Shown here one piece after another: positions 1-9,357 of a stretch of DNA of 64,000 nt. The notes below the pieces were generated by a model. That model was not told the DNA's origin and searched no databases. It worked only from the letters and a program-made list of their open reading frames with translations. The stretch is from Pseudaminobacter salicylatoxidans (lineage in GTDB: Bacteria > Pseudomonadota > Alphaproteobacteria > Rhizobiales > Rhizobiaceae). The translations under genes were made by a program, and so were the position numbers. The first letter of the stretch is position 1, and each line of letters begins with the position of its first letter. The DNA is taken from positions 62,001 through 126,000 of the forward strand of contig NZ_QGGG01000010.1 in assembly GCF_003148475.1 (NCBI RefSeq), written 5' to 3'.

Positions 1-297
1 CCACCGCAGTTCTGGTCAGAGCAGTTCGCCGCGCGCGGTATCCGCATGTCTGCCCGCACCCTTCGAGAGAAGGCCATCAAGGCCGGCCTCTGCTACCATG
101 TCGATAAAAAGGTGCTCATTTCGCCCAGGCAGATCGACGAGTTGTTTGTATGGAGTAAATCGTCATGGCGCTCACGGTCTACAAGCGAGGGAGGTTCTGG
201 TGGCTCACCGGGACGGTCAGGACCTACGAAGGTGAGCAGCGCGTACACGAGAGTACGGGAGAAACTGACGAAGACGCAGCGCACGAAATCCGCCTGA
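1..297 (+). CDS. Excisionase-like small DNA-binding protein, 5' end outside the window
   Basis: The frame is open from the first base, so the N-terminus lies upstream; an internal ATG is at 46. The visible part begins PPQFWSEQFAARGIRMSART, followed by a short helix-turn-helix-like stretch and a basic, Ser/Thr/Arg-rich tail with a run of serines. This layout matches small excisionase-type (MerR-like HTH) proteins encoded just upstream of integrases in rhizobial elements; that is recalled family knowledge, not a search result. The last 133 bases overlap the integrase in another frame. The tail could in principle be a spurious read-through, but its pattern (serine run, then AYTRVREKL) fits the family. 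Likely role: directionality factor or repressor for the adjacent integrase. Confidence 0.6.
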   Translation, partial: PPQFWSEQFAARGIRMSARTLREKAIKAGLCYHVDKKVLISPRQIDELFVWSKSSWRSRSTSEGGSGGSPGRSGPTKVSSAYTRVREKLTKTQRTKSA

Positions 298-1271
298 ACC
301 GAGAAAACGAAGCGAAACGCGATCGAGATCTCGGCCCAAAGGCACGATATTTGTTCGAGGAAGCCGTCGAGGCATACCTGAACGCCGGCAAGTCGGACCG
401 ATTCATCCTTCCGATCCTCGACCATTTCCGCGGAACGCGCATTTCCGACATGACCGGCGAAATGGTCCGCGCCGCGGCAATCGATCTATATCCCGAAGCC
501 ACCTATCTGACGTGGAACCGCCAGGTCATCACGCCGGCAAAGGCGGTGATCAACCTGAGCGCCGACGCCGGCCGCTGCCCGCAGGTGAAAATCAAGGGCT
601 TTTCCAAGAAAGACCGTATTTCCCGGCGTTCGAAAGCGGCGCCGAAACGCGCCGTCGATCGATCCTACATCGACGCCTTCCGCAAGCACAGCGATGATCC
701 GCGTCTGAGCGCCTTGATGCTGTTTATGTTCCAGACCGGCGCGCGCATTTCCGACGCGCTCAAGTTGGAGGACGATTCGGCCGACGTCGATCTGGTCGAG
801 AGAAGGGTCATCTTCCGCGACATGAAGAACGGGGAAGACGGCGAGGCCGATATCACCATCGAAATGGTCTACGAGATCCAGCAACTTCGGATATGGAGAC
901 AGGAGAGGTTGATCGAGTGGGAAGAGCGCATACCATGGTCGCGCAAGCGATCTGGCAAGCGTGACAGCGGTCGAGGTGCCATGAAGCCGAACAATCGTCT
1001 ATTCGGCTTCATCTCTCGCGGATCGGTCTACAAAGGCATCAAACGGATCTGCGAAAAAGCGAAATTGCCATACCTCGGCACACATCAGCCCGGCCGGCAC
1101 AGCTTCGCCACAGAGATGATCGTCAGGAACCGCATCGACGTGGTGACGACGGCGAAGAAAGGCCGCTGGAGCGATCCCCAAGTGCTGCTCAATCACTACG
1201 CGCACGAAGAGTCTGGCTCAGGAGTGATCGACAAGGTTTTTGGGAAGAAGGGGAGAAAGAGGGCCGGATGA
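165..1271 (+). CDS. Tyrosine recombinase / phage-type integrase
   Basis: This 368-residue protein catalyses site-specific insertion and excision of the element at the left edge. The N-terminal part (about 1-155) is the arm- and core-binding region. The catalytic domain contains the first arginine in TGARIS (R194), an HxxxRH box (H307, R311, H312; HQPGRHSFAT) and the nucleophilic tyrosine in LLNHYAHE (Y345). The usual HxLRH box is replaced by an H-x3-RH form, which occurs in some integrases. All catalytic residues are present, so it is probably active. Its start lies inside the excisionase-like frame, and its stop overlaps the next ATG (ATGA). A truncated tRNA-Thr about 450 bases downstream is the likely attachment site. 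Confidence 0.93.
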   Translation: MALTVYKRGRFWWLTGTVRTYEGEQRVHESTGETDEDAAHEIRLNRENEAKRDRDLGPKARYLFEEAVEAYLNAGKSDRFILPILDHFRGTRISDMTGEMVRAAAIDLYPEATYLTWNRQVITPAKAVINLSADAGRCPQVKIKGFSKKDRISRRSKAAPKRAVDRSYIDAFRKHSDDPRLSALMLFMFQTGARISDALKLEDDSADVDLVERRVIFRDMKNGEDGEADITIEMVYEIQQLRIWRQERLIEWEERIPWSRKRSGKRDSGRGAMKPNNRLFGFISRGSVYKGIKRICEKAKLPYLGTHQPGRHSFATEMIVRNRIDVVTTAKKGRWSDPQVLLNHYAHEESGSGVIDKVFGKKGRKRAG

Positions 1272-1621
1272 TCGCACATCTTCAAATTGTTCACTCGGCG
1301 CCAGAGTTCTTCGCGCATAGCGGTCATGCTGCTGTTGAGCGCGGCGAAGGTTTCGGCTGCTTTTGCGCCGAATGCGACCGGGAGCTTTCAGCGCCGTTCG
1401 GATTCGAAGGGCGGCTGATCTGGTGTCTCTATTGCGGCATGGAAAAGGGGTACGTTGTGGCGATCGAAAATCCTTTCGGCCACCATCGCTGGACCTTCGG
1501 CGTGTCGCGTGAAGAAGCAGCCGAGGAAAGGGAGTGGATCAAGGGCGGTCCCGACCACTTCGAGAAGATGGCAGAGGCGCGCGCCCGCAAGATTGGCCAT
1601 GTGATCAACCTCTTCGGGTAA
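1268..1621 (+). CDS. Hypothetical zinc-ribbon protein on the integrated element
   Basis: A 117-residue protein of no recognised family. It has two CxxC pairs (C33/C36 and C53/C56) spaced as in a zinc ribbon, followed by a basic and acidic C-terminal helix-like stretch. The start codon overlaps the integrase stop (ATGA), so it is translationally coupled to the integrase and belongs to the mobile element. It is the last gene before the tRNA-Thr remnant. Function unknown; a DNA-binding or accessory recombination role is possible but not shown. Confidence 0.6.
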   Translation: MIAHLQIVHSAPEFFAHSGHAAVERGEGFGCFCAECDRELSAPFGFEGRLIWCLYCGMEKGYVVAIENPFGHHRWTFGVSREEAAEEREWIKGGPDHFEKMAEARARKIGHVINLFG

Positions 1622-1930
<309 letters not shown>

Positions 1931-2110
1931 ATGACCACGAAAGACAGCAAGACGCATGCCACCACTCAGGACCAACGGAAGGCACGTCTGGCGGCGGAAC
2001 TGCGCGCAAATCTCCTGAAACGCAAGGCGCAGGCGCGCTCGCGCCGCACAGGCGCCGCCGACGAAAGGCCGGATGGCATCGCGGCGGCCGGCAAGGATGA
2101 CCCAGCGTAA
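1931..2110 (+). CDS. Small basic hypothetical protein upstream of murA
   Basis: A 59-residue, highly charged protein rich in Lys, Arg and Ala (central LKRKAQARSRR), with no transmembrane segment. A longer in-frame start exists at 1835, but the ATG at 1931 begins the charged low-complexity sequence (MTTKDSKTH) that looks genuine. Short basic proteins like this are common directly upstream of murA in Rhizobiales (recalled). It probably shares a transcript with murA. Function unknown. Confidence 0.55.
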   Translation: MTTKDSKTHATTQDQRKARLAAELRANLLKRKAQARSRRTGAADERPDGIAAAGKDDPA

Positions 2111-2241
2111 CGTGAATCCACCGGGGTGGCGGGGGTTCTCGACCTTTTCCAGCTATCCTTGAACGGCATTTGAGCATGGTCTAGACGGACCACAACGTTA
2201 AATCTCTTAAAACCGGGCCGCTTCCCGGAGAAATGATTCGT

Positions 2242-3531
2242 ATGGACCGCATCAGAATCGTCGGCGGCAATCATCTGGAGGGCCGCATTCCCATCTCCGG
2301 CGCCAAAAACGCGGCGCTGCCCCTCATGATCGCCTCGCTGCTGACGGACGATTCGCTGACCCTGGAAAACGTGCCGCATCTGGCCGATGTCGAACAGCTC
2401 ATCCGCATTCTCGGCAATCACGGCGTCGACTATACGGTCAATGGCCGCCGCGAGCGCCAGCAGGAAGGCTATTCCCGCACCATCACCTTCTCCGCCCGCC
2501 AGATCGTGGACACAACCGCGCCCTATGAACTCGTCTCCAAGATGCGGGCGAGCTTTTGGGTGATAGGCCCGCTTCTGGCCCGCATGGGCGAGGCACGCGT
2601 ATCGCTGCCGGGCGGCTGCGCCATCGGCACGCGGCCCGTCGATCTCTTCATCGACGGCCTGCAGGCGCTCGGCGCGGAAATCGACGTCGAAAACGGCTAT
2701 GTCATCGCCAGGGCGAAGAACCGCCTCACTGGCAACCGCTATGTGTTCCCCAAGGTCTCGGTCGGCGCCACCCATGTGCTGATGATGGCCGCCACGCTGG
2801 CCCGCGGCGAGACGGTGCTGGAAAACGCCGCCCGTGAACCCGAAGTGGTCAATCTCGCCGAATGCCTGGTCGCGATGGGCGCCAGGATCGAGGGTGCTGG
2901 CACCTCCACCATCACCATTCAGGGCGTCGAAGCGCTGTCGGGCGCGCGCCATCAGGTGATTCCCGACCGCATCGAGACCGGCACCTACGCCATGGCCGTC
3001 GCAATGGCCGGCGGCGACGTGGTTCTGGAAGGCGCCCGCATCGATCTTCTGCAGAACGCGCTCAATACGCTTGCCCAGACCGGCACCGAGATTTCGGCGG
3101 TGGAAAACGGCATCCGCGTGCGCCGCAACGGCACCGGCATCGACCCGGTCGATGTGATCACCGAGCCCTTCCCCGGCTTCCCGACAGATTTGCAGGCGCA
3201 GTTCATGGGCCTGATGACCATGGCGCGCGGCAAGTCGAAGATCACCGAGACGATCTTCGAAAACCGCTTCATGCATGTGCAGGAACTGGCTCGCCTCGGC
3301 GCGCATATCACGCTTGCCGGGCAGACTGCGATCGTAGACGGCGTCACCCGGCTCAAGGGCGCGCCGGTCATGGCAACCGATCTGCGTGCTTCCGTGTCGC
3401 TGGTGATCGCGGGGCTTGCCGCCGAAGGTGAAACCACCGTCAACCGCGTCTACCACCTCGACCGGGGTTTCGAGCGGCTGGAAGAAAAGCTGTCGGGCTG
3501 CGGCGCGATCATCGAACGCATTTCGTCGTAA
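2242..3531 (+). CDS. murA: UDP-N-acetylglucosamine 1-carboxyvinyltransferase MurA
   Basis: First committed enzyme of peptidoglycan synthesis: transfers enolpyruvate from PEP to UDP-GlcNAc in the cytoplasm. The sequence starts [10 protein letters not shown] and shows the family's SGAKNAALP loop (Lys/Asn pair) and the PEP-binding cysteine in [13 protein letters not shown] (about residue 126). The cysteine form predicts fosfomycin sensitivity at the target. Length is about 429 residues, normal for the family. An in-frame ATG at 2233 is only two bases from the GGAG ribosome-binding motif, so the ATG at 2242 (11-base spacing, and the start seen in homologues) is preferred. Confidence 0.97.
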   Translation: MDRIRIVGGNHLEGRIPISGAKNAALPLMIASLLTDDSLTLENVPHLADVEQLIRILGNHGVDYTVNGRRERQQEGYSRTITFSARQIVDTTAPYELVSKMRASFWVIGPLLARMGEARVSLPGGCAIGTRPVDLFIDGLQALGAEIDVENGYVIARAKNRLTGNRYVFPKVSVGATHVLMMAATLARGETVLENAAREPEVVNLAECLVAMGARIEGAGTSTITIQGVEALSGARHQVIPDRIETGTYAMAVAMAGGDVVLEGARIDLLQNALNTLAQTGTEISAVENGIRVRRNGTGIDPVDVITEPFPGFPTDLQAQFMGLMTMARGKSKITETIFENRFMHVQELARLGAHITLAGQTAIVDGVTRLKGAPVMATDLRASVSLVIAGLAAEGETTVNRVYHLDRGFERLEEKLSGCGAIIERISS

Positions 3532-3623
3532 GGCTGCATCCACATCCGCCGATAGGCGTTTCGGTTGCGTGTACGGCCAAGAGCGCATAACACAAGATCG
3601 AAGCCTTCGGCGCGGATGCGGAT

Positions 3624-4058
3624 ATGGACCAGCTAAGACTCGTCGCCTTCGACGACCAGGATTTGAAGATCGTTTCGGCTCATGTGCAGGATGCCGTAAT
3701 GAAGATTGGCGGCCTGCAATATTCGGCCGCCAACAAGCGCTTCATGCTGCCGATGAACCGCTTCGCCTGGGAAAGCCGGAGCGGCTTCCTGCGTCCCCGC
3801 TACCAGCGCCGTCGCGCCGTTCTGGATTTCGCGCGCGTGCTGGCGGTGAAATCCACCGGTATTGCCCGCGACAAACCGGAGGACGTGCTGTCGCTGCTGG
3901 CGCTACGCTTCCAGCCGAAAGAGGACCCGGCCGGCATCATCGAGCTTGATTTCTCCGGTGGCGGCACGATCGCGCTCGAAGTCGAGTGCATCGAGGCCCG
4001 CCTGGCCGATCTCGACGGCGTCTGGCAGGCCAGTTCCCGTCCCCTCCACAAGATCTGA
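3624..4058 (+). CDS. DUF2948 family protein
   Basis: A 144-residue soluble protein beginning MDQLRLVAFDDQDL, the recognisable start of the DUF2948 family. It is found between murA and hisD in many Rhizobiales. The family has no established function. It starts about 90 bases after murA and ends 18 bases before hisD, so it is probably cotranscribed with hisD. No signal peptide or membrane segment is visible. Confidence 0.85.
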   Translation: MDQLRLVAFDDQDLKIVSAHVQDAVMKIGGLQYSAANKRFMLPMNRFAWESRSGFLRPRYQRRRAVLDFARVLAVKSTGIARDKPEDVLSLLALRFQPKEDPAGIIELDFSGGGTIALEVECIEARLADLDGVWQASSRPLHKI

Positions 4059-4076
4059 AAGCACCCGAACTTTTCC

Positions 4077-5369
4077 ATGGCCATCACGCTTCGCACCTCC
4101 GATCCCGATTTCGAGACACGCTTCGCGGCATTCCTGACCACCAAGCGCGAAACCTCGCCCGACGTGGAGGCCGTGGTGCGCGACATCATCGCCACGGTGC
4201 GCGAACACGGCGACAAGGCGTTGGCCGACTATACGCGCAAGTTCGATCGCGCCGACCTCGACGCGATCGGCATCGCCGTCACACGCGCGGAGATCGAGCA
4301 GGCCTATCGCGATGCCGACCCGGCAACCGCGGAAGCGCTGACCTTCGCGCGCGACCGTATCCGCGACTATCACCAGCGCCAGCGCCCGCAGGATGACCAC
4401 TATGTGGACGCGCTGGGGGTGGAACTCGGCGCGCGCTGGACGGCGGTGGAAGCCGTGGGCCTCTATGTGCCCGGTGGCACCGCCAGCTATCCCAGCTCGG
4501 TGCTGATGAACGCCATGCCGGCAAAGGTCGCGGGCGTGGAACGCATCGTCATGGTCGTGCCCCCTTCCGGCGGCGTCATCAACCCGCTTGTGCTGGTGGC
4601 GGCCGATCTGGCCGGCATCACGGAAATCTATCGCGTCGGCGGCGCGCAGGCGGTCGCCGCACTGGCCTACGGCACCGAAACGATCCGCCCGGTCGCCAAG
4701 ATCGTCGGCCCCGGCAATGCCTATGTGGCAGCCGCCAAGCGACAGGTGTTCGGAACTGTCGGCATCGACATGATCGCCGGCCCCTCCGAGGTGCTGGTGA
4801 TTGCCGACAGCGACAACGATCCGGACTGGATCGCGGCCGATCTTCTGGCGCAGGCCGAGCACGACGCCTCCGCCCAATCCATCCTGATCACCGACGACGA
4901 CGTCTTCGCCGAAGCGGTGGAGAAGGCCGTCCAGCGCCAGCTCGAAACGCTGCCGCGCGCCGAAACCGCCGCAGCGAGCTGGCGCGACTTCGGCGCGATC
5001 ATATTGGTCGGTTCGCTCGACGAATCGGTCCCGCTGGCCAACCGCATCGCGGCCGAACATCTCGAGCTCGCCATTGCGGACCCCGACGCCATGTTGCCCA
5101 GGATCCGCAATGCCGGCTCCATCTTCCTTGGCCGCCACACGCCCGAAGTGATCGGCGACTATGTCGGGGGGCCGAACCACGTGCTGCCCACCGCCCGCTC
5201 GGCCCGCTTTTCGTCCGGCCTCAATGTGCTCGACTTCATGAAGCGTACTTCGCTGCTGAAGCTCGGCCCGGAACAGTTGCGCGCGCTGGCGCCTGCCGCG
5301 ATCGCCCTTGCGAAGGCCGAGGGACTGGAAGCCCACGGACGCTCCGTCGCGATCCGCCTCAATCTTTAG
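4077..5369 (+). CDS. hisD: Histidinol dehydrogenase
   Basis: Catalyses the last two steps of histidine biosynthesis, oxidising L-histidinol to L-histidine with NAD and zinc. The 430-residue length is standard. Visible family motifs include VGLYVPGGTASYPSSVLM, the GPGNAYVAAAKRQVFG nucleotide-binding region, IAGPSEVLV, the AEHDASAQS metal-site segment, the catalytic Glu-His in RIAAEHLEL, and GGPNHVLPT near the C-terminus. It is detached from the other his genes, in the conserved rhizobial murA-hisD-infA block. The next gene starts 8 bases after its stop. Confidence 0.97.
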   Translation: MAITLRTSDPDFETRFAAFLTTKRETSPDVEAVVRDIIATVREHGDKALADYTRKFDRADLDAIGIAVTRAEIEQAYRDADPATAEALTFARDRIRDYHQRQRPQDDHYVDALGVELGARWTAVEAVGLYVPGGTASYPSSVLMNAMPAKVAGVERIVMVVPPSGGVINPLVLVAADLAGITEIYRVGGAQAVAALAYGTETIRPVAKIVGPGNAYVAAAKRQVFGTVGIDMIAGPSEVLVIADSDNDPDWIAADLLAQAEHDASAQSILITDDDVFAEAVEKAVQRQLETLPRAETAAASWRDFGAIILVGSLDESVPLANRIAAEHLELAIADPDAMLPRIRNAGSIFLGRHTPEVIGDYVGGPNHVLPTARSARFSSGLNVLDFMKRTSLLKLGPEQLRALAPAAIALAKAEGLEAHGRSVAIRLNL

Positions 5370-5377
5370 AGTGAAGG

Positions 5378-5863
5378 ATGCACGATCTTGCCCGCCATCG
5401 CTCCAGACTGATCGACGTCGAGCTCGACGAATCGATCGGTCGCTCGACGCCCGACATCGAGCATGAGCGGGCGGTGGCGATCTTCGACCTGATCGAGGAG
5501 AACAGCTTCCAGCCGGCCAATGACGAGGGTGGCGGTCCGTACAAGCTGAAGCTGTCGCTGATCGATTCGAAACTGGTCTTCGCCATCGCGCGCGAGGGCG
5601 GCGAGTCGGTGACGACGCATATCCTGTCGCTAACGCCATTCCGGCGGATCGTGAAAGACTATTTCATGATCTGCGAAAGCTATTATGCCGCCATTCGCAC
5701 CGCCTCCCCCAGCCAGATCGAGGCGATCGACATGGGCCGACGCGGCCTCCACAACGAGGGTTCGCAAACGCTGAGGGACCGGCTGGCCGGCAAGATCGAC
5801 ATGGACTTCAACACCGCCCGGCGCGTCTTCACGCTGGTCTGCGTGCTGCATTGGCGAGGTTGA
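5378..5863 (+). CDS. UPF0262 family protein
   Basis: A 161-residue protein of the uncharacterised UPF0262 family, known mainly from alphaproteobacteria. Its start ([18 protein letters not shown]) and the [17 protein letters not shown] segment are typical. It follows hisD after 8 bases and overlaps the start of the phosphatase gene by 13 bases, so the three are likely translated from one message. No membrane segment. Function unknown. Confidence 0.88.
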   Translation: MHDLARHRSRLIDVELDESIGRSTPDIEHERAVAIFDLIEENSFQPANDEGGGPYKLKLSLIDSKLVFAIAREGGESVTTHILSLTPFRRIVKDYFMICESYYAAIRTASPSQIEAIDMGRRGLHNEGSQTLRDRLAGKIDMDFNTARRVFTLVCVLHWRG

Positions 5864-6315
5864 TCCTGACCAGAGCCGCGCCCCGCTCCATCCTCTTTGT
5901 CTGCGGCATGAATGCCGTGCGCTCGCCCATGGCCGAACTGCTTGCGCGCAAGGTGCTTCCGGCCTCCACCTTCATTGCCTCCGCCGGCGTGCGCGTGGGC
6001 GAGCGCGATCCCTTCGTGGACGCGGTACTCGCAGAAGAGGGCCTCTCGCTCAACGATCGTCAGCCGCGCACGATGGAAGAGCTGGAAGACGACTATTTCG
6101 ACCTCATAGTCACCCTCGCGCCGGAAGCGCACCACGCCGCGCTGGAACTTACCCGTTCGATGGCCATCGACGTGGAATATTGGCCGACCGCCGACCCGAC
6201 CACGGTCACCGGCACGCGTGAACAGATACTCGACGCCTATCGCGATGTTCGCGAGCGGCTGAAGGCACGGATCGCCAATCGTCTTCTGGCTGACGAGGCG
6301 GAAAATGGCGTATGA
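5851..6315 (+). CDS. Low-molecular-weight protein-tyrosine-phosphatase-family protein
   Basis: A 154-residue protein with the Cx5R phosphatase loop near the N-terminus (C18 to R24, followed by SPMAE). A DP motif in WPTADPTT could supply the general acid. It may dephosphorylate phosphotyrosine or be ArsC-like; the sequence does not decide. The reading frame starts with TTG at 5851 inside the UPF0262 gene; no ATG precedes the catalytic loop, so an alternative start or translational coupling is likely. It sits in the conserved interval between UPF0262 and infA. Confidence 0.82.
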   Translation: MARLILTRAAPRSILFVCGMNAVRSPMAELLARKVLPASTFIASAGVRVGERDPFVDAVLAEEGLSLNDRQPRTMEELEDDYFDLIVTLAPEAHHAALELTRSMAIDVEYWPTADPTTVTGTREQILDAYRDVRERLKARIANRLLADEAENGV

Positions 6316-6405
6316 TTAAGCGTGTTCACAAAGTGACCGTAATCATATAGGTTCCGGCCAAATTCCGACCTCGTCGTCGAATGTCATCCAAACCAAAGGT
6401 AAAGA

Positions 6406-6624
6406 ATGCCGAAGGAAGAAGTCCTCGAGTTTCCGGGCACCGTGACGGAATTGCTTCCGAACGCGATGTTTCGCGTCAAGCTTGAAAACGAACATGAAAT
6501 CATTGCTCACACGGCCGGCCGCATGCGCAAGAACCGTATCCGCGTGCTGACGGGTGACAAGGTTCTCGTCGAAATGACGCCCTACGACCTCACCAAGGGT
6601 CGCATCACCTATCGTTTCAAATAG
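6406..6624 (+). CDS. infA: Translation initiation factor IF-1
   Basis: A 72-residue OB-fold protein that binds the ribosomal A site during initiation. The sequence is close to textbook for the alphaproteobacterial form, starting [19 protein letters not shown] and ending GRITYRFK. It has about 90 bases of upstream intergenic sequence, enough for its own promoter. maf follows 35 bases after its stop. Confidence 0.98.
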   Translation: MPKEEVLEFPGTVTELLPNAMFRVKLENEHEIIAHTAGRMRKNRIRVLTGDKVLVEMTPYDLTKGRITYRFK

Positions 6625-6659
6625 GCTGCAGCATCGCTGCGTCCACCGACAGGTCCATG

Positions 6660-7289
6660 ATGAGCGCCATAAAGAAGCTTGTGCTTGCCTCGGCATCGCC
6701 GCGCCGGATCGAGCTTCTGCAGCAGGCCGGGATCGAGCCGGACAGGCTTCTGCCGGCCGATATCGACGAAACGCCGTTGCGCGCCGAGCATCCACGCTCG
6801 CTTGCCAAGCGCCTTTCCCAGGCAAAGGCAGAGAAGGCGCATGCCTCGCTGAAATCCGAGACGGATTACAACGGCAGCTTCGTGCTGGCCGCCGATACGG
6901 TCGTGGCCGTGGGCCGGCGTATCCTGCCCAAGGCCGAGATGGTGGATGATGCCAACAACTGCCTCAGCCTGCTTTCCGGCCGCTCGCATCGCGTCTATTC
7001 CGGTGTCTGCCTGATCACGCCCGACGGCAAGCTGCGCCAGCGCCTGGTTGAAACGCGCGTGCGGTTCAAGCGCCTGGGCCGCGAGGAACTGGAAAGCTAC
7101 CTCGCCTCCGGCGAATGGCGCGGCAAGGCGGGCGGCTACGCCATACAGGGACTTGCCGGCACCTTCGTCGTCAAGCTGGTGGGCTCCTACAGCAATGTCG
7201 TCGGGCTGCCGCTCTATGAAACGATCGGCCTTTTGACCGCCGAGGGCTTTCCGGTGCATTTCGGCTGGCTGGCGGGGCCGCGCGCATGA
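6660..7289 (+). CDS. maf: Maf-family nucleoside triphosphate pyrophosphatase
   Basis: Predicted to hydrolyse non-canonical or methylated NTPs (house-cleaning), or dTTP/UTP in the YhdE branch. Motifs seen are the N-terminal [12 protein letters not shown] phosphate loop, [12 protein letters not shown] with the catalytic Asp, and [13 protein letters not shown]. About 209 residues, normal for the family. ATG codons at 6657 and 6660 are both possible; 6660 is better spaced from the upstream AGG. Its stop overlaps the yacG start (ATGA). Confidence 0.94.
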   Translation: MSAIKKLVLASASPRRIELLQQAGIEPDRLLPADIDETPLRAEHPRSLAKRLSQAKAEKAHASLKSETDYNGSFVLAADTVVAVGRRILPKAEMVDDANNCLSLLSGRSHRVYSGVCLITPDGKLRQRLVETRVRFKRLGREELESYLASGEWRGKAGGYAIQGLAGTFVVKLVGSYSNVVGLPLYETIGLLTAEGFPVHFGWLAGPRA

Positions 7290-7483
7290 ACACCAGGAAC
7301 ACCGCCAGCAAGGTCACGCCGCTACGGCCGAAGCGTGCCTGCCCCGAATGCGGCAAGCCCTCGACGCGCGACTCCTATCCGTTCTGCTCAGACCGCTGCA
7401 GGCAGGTGGACCTCAACCGCTGGCTTTCGGGAAGCTATGTCATCCCCGGACGCGAAGGCGAAGAGGAAGACGACAAGGAATAG
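7286..7483 (+). CDS. yacG: DNA gyrase inhibitor YacG, zinc-binding
   Basis: A 65-residue protein with the YacG treble-clef zinc site: C19/C22 (CPECGK) and C34/C38 (FCSDRC), then [16 protein letters not shown]. In E. coli YacG binds GyrB and inhibits gyrase. It overlaps maf by four bases and is cotranscribed with it. It ends with an acidic tail (EEEDDKE), a usual YacG feature. Confidence 0.95.
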   Translation: MNTRNTASKVTPLRPKRACPECGKPSTRDSYPFCSDRCRQVDLNRWLSGSYVIPGREGEEEDDKE

Positions 7484-7918
7484 GTCGCCATTGTTCCACC
7501 TTTGGTGATCCGTCGCGTCCATCCCTACCGGGTGTCTCCAAACGAAAACCGGTTTCTATCTTTGGAAGGACTCTTGGGCTGCTGTAGCCACCTTGAACCT
7601 GCCAGTCCCTGCGCGCCACCGTGCCCATTTCGCAAGCGCAGCCTCTCCTTCACCAAGACGCCTCGTCTGCGATTCGGATAGCGGGCTCCGTATCATCGGG
7701 AATCCGTATCGGCAACGGAGACATGCGCCCACCCTCAAGTGTCGCAACCTCCTGTTTTCGTAGCTTTTCGCGGCGAAGAACCGATCGCCGCGCTCGATAT
7801 CCACGCGTCAGGCGAAGCCCTTCCGATTTCTTTGCACAATCGGCATTCAGGCGCTGGACAGGCGCAAATCTCATGCTATAACCCGCCTGCTTTCGGGGGT
7901 TGCAAGACTTCCCTCCGG
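7484..7918. other. Gene-free interval between yacG and tRNA-Phe
   Basis: About 435 bases with no supported coding region; the overlapping frames have no recognisable family content, and one of them runs straight through the tRNA. Apart from the tRNA promoter near 7855-7882, nothing functional was identified. A small RNA cannot be excluded by eye. Confidence 0.5.
7855..7882 (+). promoter_or_regulatory. Sigma-70-type promoter for tRNA-Phe
   Basis: A -35-like TGGACA (7855-7860) and a -10-like TATAAC (7877-7882) are separated by 16 bases. The predicted start near 7889 is about 30 bases upstream of the mature tRNA 5' end, a normal arrangement. Prediction from sequence only. Confidence 0.55.
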
Positions 7919-7994
7919 GCCCAGATAGCTCAGTTGGTAGAGCAGCGGATTGAAAATCCGCGTGTCCGTGGTTCGAATCCGCGTCTGGGCACCA
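7919..7994 (+). tRNA. tRNA-Phe (anticodon GAA)
   Basis: A complete 76-nt cloverleaf: acceptor GCCCAGA pairs with TCTGGGC, with D arm GCTC...GAGC. The anticodon arm GCGGA-TTGAAAA-TCCGC carries anticodon GAA. The T arm CGTGG-TTCGAAT-CCGCG is intact and CCA is encoded. A T-rich stretch follows immediately and may end transcription. Confidence 0.97.
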
Positions 7995-8177
7995 TTATTT
8001 TCCTAAAAAATCATCAAAGCCGCGTGTCGCTTGGCGTTCCGTGGCTATCCCCACGACGCCAAAGTTTCTGGCAACGATCGTCGTTGTCGCGCGTTGTCGT
8101 CCGCACACGTCGTCGGTTGCAACACGATCGGCGGTGCAAGTGCAGTTTGAAGCGACGGCGCAGTACTGGGGACGAAA

Positions 8178-9281
8178 TTGATAGCGGGCTTTCTGGCGCG
8201 TCCGAACATCCTGATTGTCGGCGCAGGCCCAACCGGCCTGACGGCAGCGCTCGAACTGACTCGGCAAGGCATCATGCCCCGTATCATCGACAGCAAGGAC
8301 GGCCCTACCCCGCTCAGCAAGGCAGTAGGCATCAGCCCGCACAGTCTGGACATCCTCGAGCCATCCGGCACGTCAGAGCGGCTCCTGTCCGAGGCATTGC
8401 GAATTCGGCGATTTCATTTCCATTTTGGCGGGCGCGAACTCGGCGTGTTCCACTTCTCCTCCCTCGAGCATCGATTCGATTTCCTGCTGTCGTTGCCCCA
8501 GAAGGATACCGAAGCCATAATGGCCGACGTGTTGTGGGATTTCGGCGCGCGCGTGGAGTGGCGTACCAGACTGGTGTGCATGAGCGAGGGCGCGGAGGCA
8601 ATCGAGGTGCGCCTCGACACACCGGACGGTCTCCAGGAGGCCCGCTTCGATCAGGTTTTCGGCGCCGATGGCGTAGGTAGCACCGTGCGCGAGGCCATGG
8701 GTGTCTCCTTCGACGGTTACACCCACAAGCGGCAATGGAGCATCGCCGACGCGGAAATCGCCAACTGGCCGTATGAGCCACTGACGGCCCAGGCTTTCCT
8801 GCATGAAAACGGCGATGTGGGTTTCATCATCCCGATCGGAGACAACCGCTTTCGCGCAGTTTCCAATACGACAGATGCCCTCGCGCGAATACCGGGCAGC
8901 TATCGGGTTTCGCAGCTTCTGCGCACCGACGCATTCCATATTCCCGCACGGCAGGCGCAACGCTACCAGAGCGCCCGCGCATTTCTGGGCGGGGACGCCG
9001 CCCATGCCCATTCGCCCATTGGCGCGCGTGGCATGAACCTCGGCATTGAGGACGCCGCCTGCTTCGTGCGCCGGCTTGGCGACTGCACGCTGGCGGACTA
9101 TACGGCAGAGCGTTGGCCAGTCGGCAGGCGCTGGATCACTCTTAGCGAGCGAATGCTGCGGATGGCCCAAACCAGCAGCCGCGCCGCACAATCGTTGAGA
9201 AATTTTGCATTCTGCGCTGTCGGGCATTCGCAAGTCCTGCAGGGACCGCTCCTGAAACGCCTGGCGGGGCTGAAGGAATGA
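8178..9281 (+). CDS. FAD-dependent monooxygenase (aromatic hydroxylase family)
   Basis: A 367-residue flavoprotein of the PheA/TfdB/UbiH-like class. It has an N-terminal Rossmann motif (ILIVGAGPTGLTAALEL), the mid DG motif (FGADGVGSTVRE) and the C-terminal FAD-ribityl motif (FLGGDAAHAHSPIGARGMNLGIEDA). These support NAD(P)H-dependent hydroxylation of an aromatic or other small molecule; the substrate cannot be read. It lacks the C-terminal thioredoxin-like extension of large phenol hydroxylases. The best start is TTG at 8178 after a GGGGA motif. It is a single gene, convergent with the ABC operon. Confidence 0.85.
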   Translation: MIAGFLARPNILIVGAGPTGLTAALELTRQGIMPRIIDSKDGPTPLSKAVGISPHSLDILEPSGTSERLLSEALRIRRFHFHFGGRELGVFHFSSLEHRFDFLLSLPQKDTEAIMADVLWDFGARVEWRTRLVCMSEGAEAIEVRLDTPDGLQEARFDQVFGADGVGSTVREAMGVSFDGYTHKRQWSIADAEIANWPYEPLTAQAFLHENGDVGFIIPIGDNRFRAVSNTTDALARIPGSYRVSQLLRTDAFHIPARQAQRYQSARAFLGGDAAHAHSPIGARGMNLGIEDAACFVRRLGDCTLADYTAERWPVGRRWITLSERMLRMAQTSSRAAQSLRNFAFCAVGHSQVLQGPLLKRLAGLKE

Positions 9282-9357
9282 GCCTGTAGAAATCGGAAAC
9301 TGGCTGTCCGCGGGCTCTGTTCCCGGTTTTCATCACCCCCTTCATAAGCGGAGGGCC

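Noticed and set aside
1966-3588. A 540-codon open frame antisense to murA
   Set aside because: No family features and composition typical of a shadow frame; murA on the other strand is unmistakable.
7739-8680. A 313-codon plus-strand frame running through tRNA-Phe
   Set aside because: It reads straight across the tRNA gene and has no domain pattern; it is a frame artefact.
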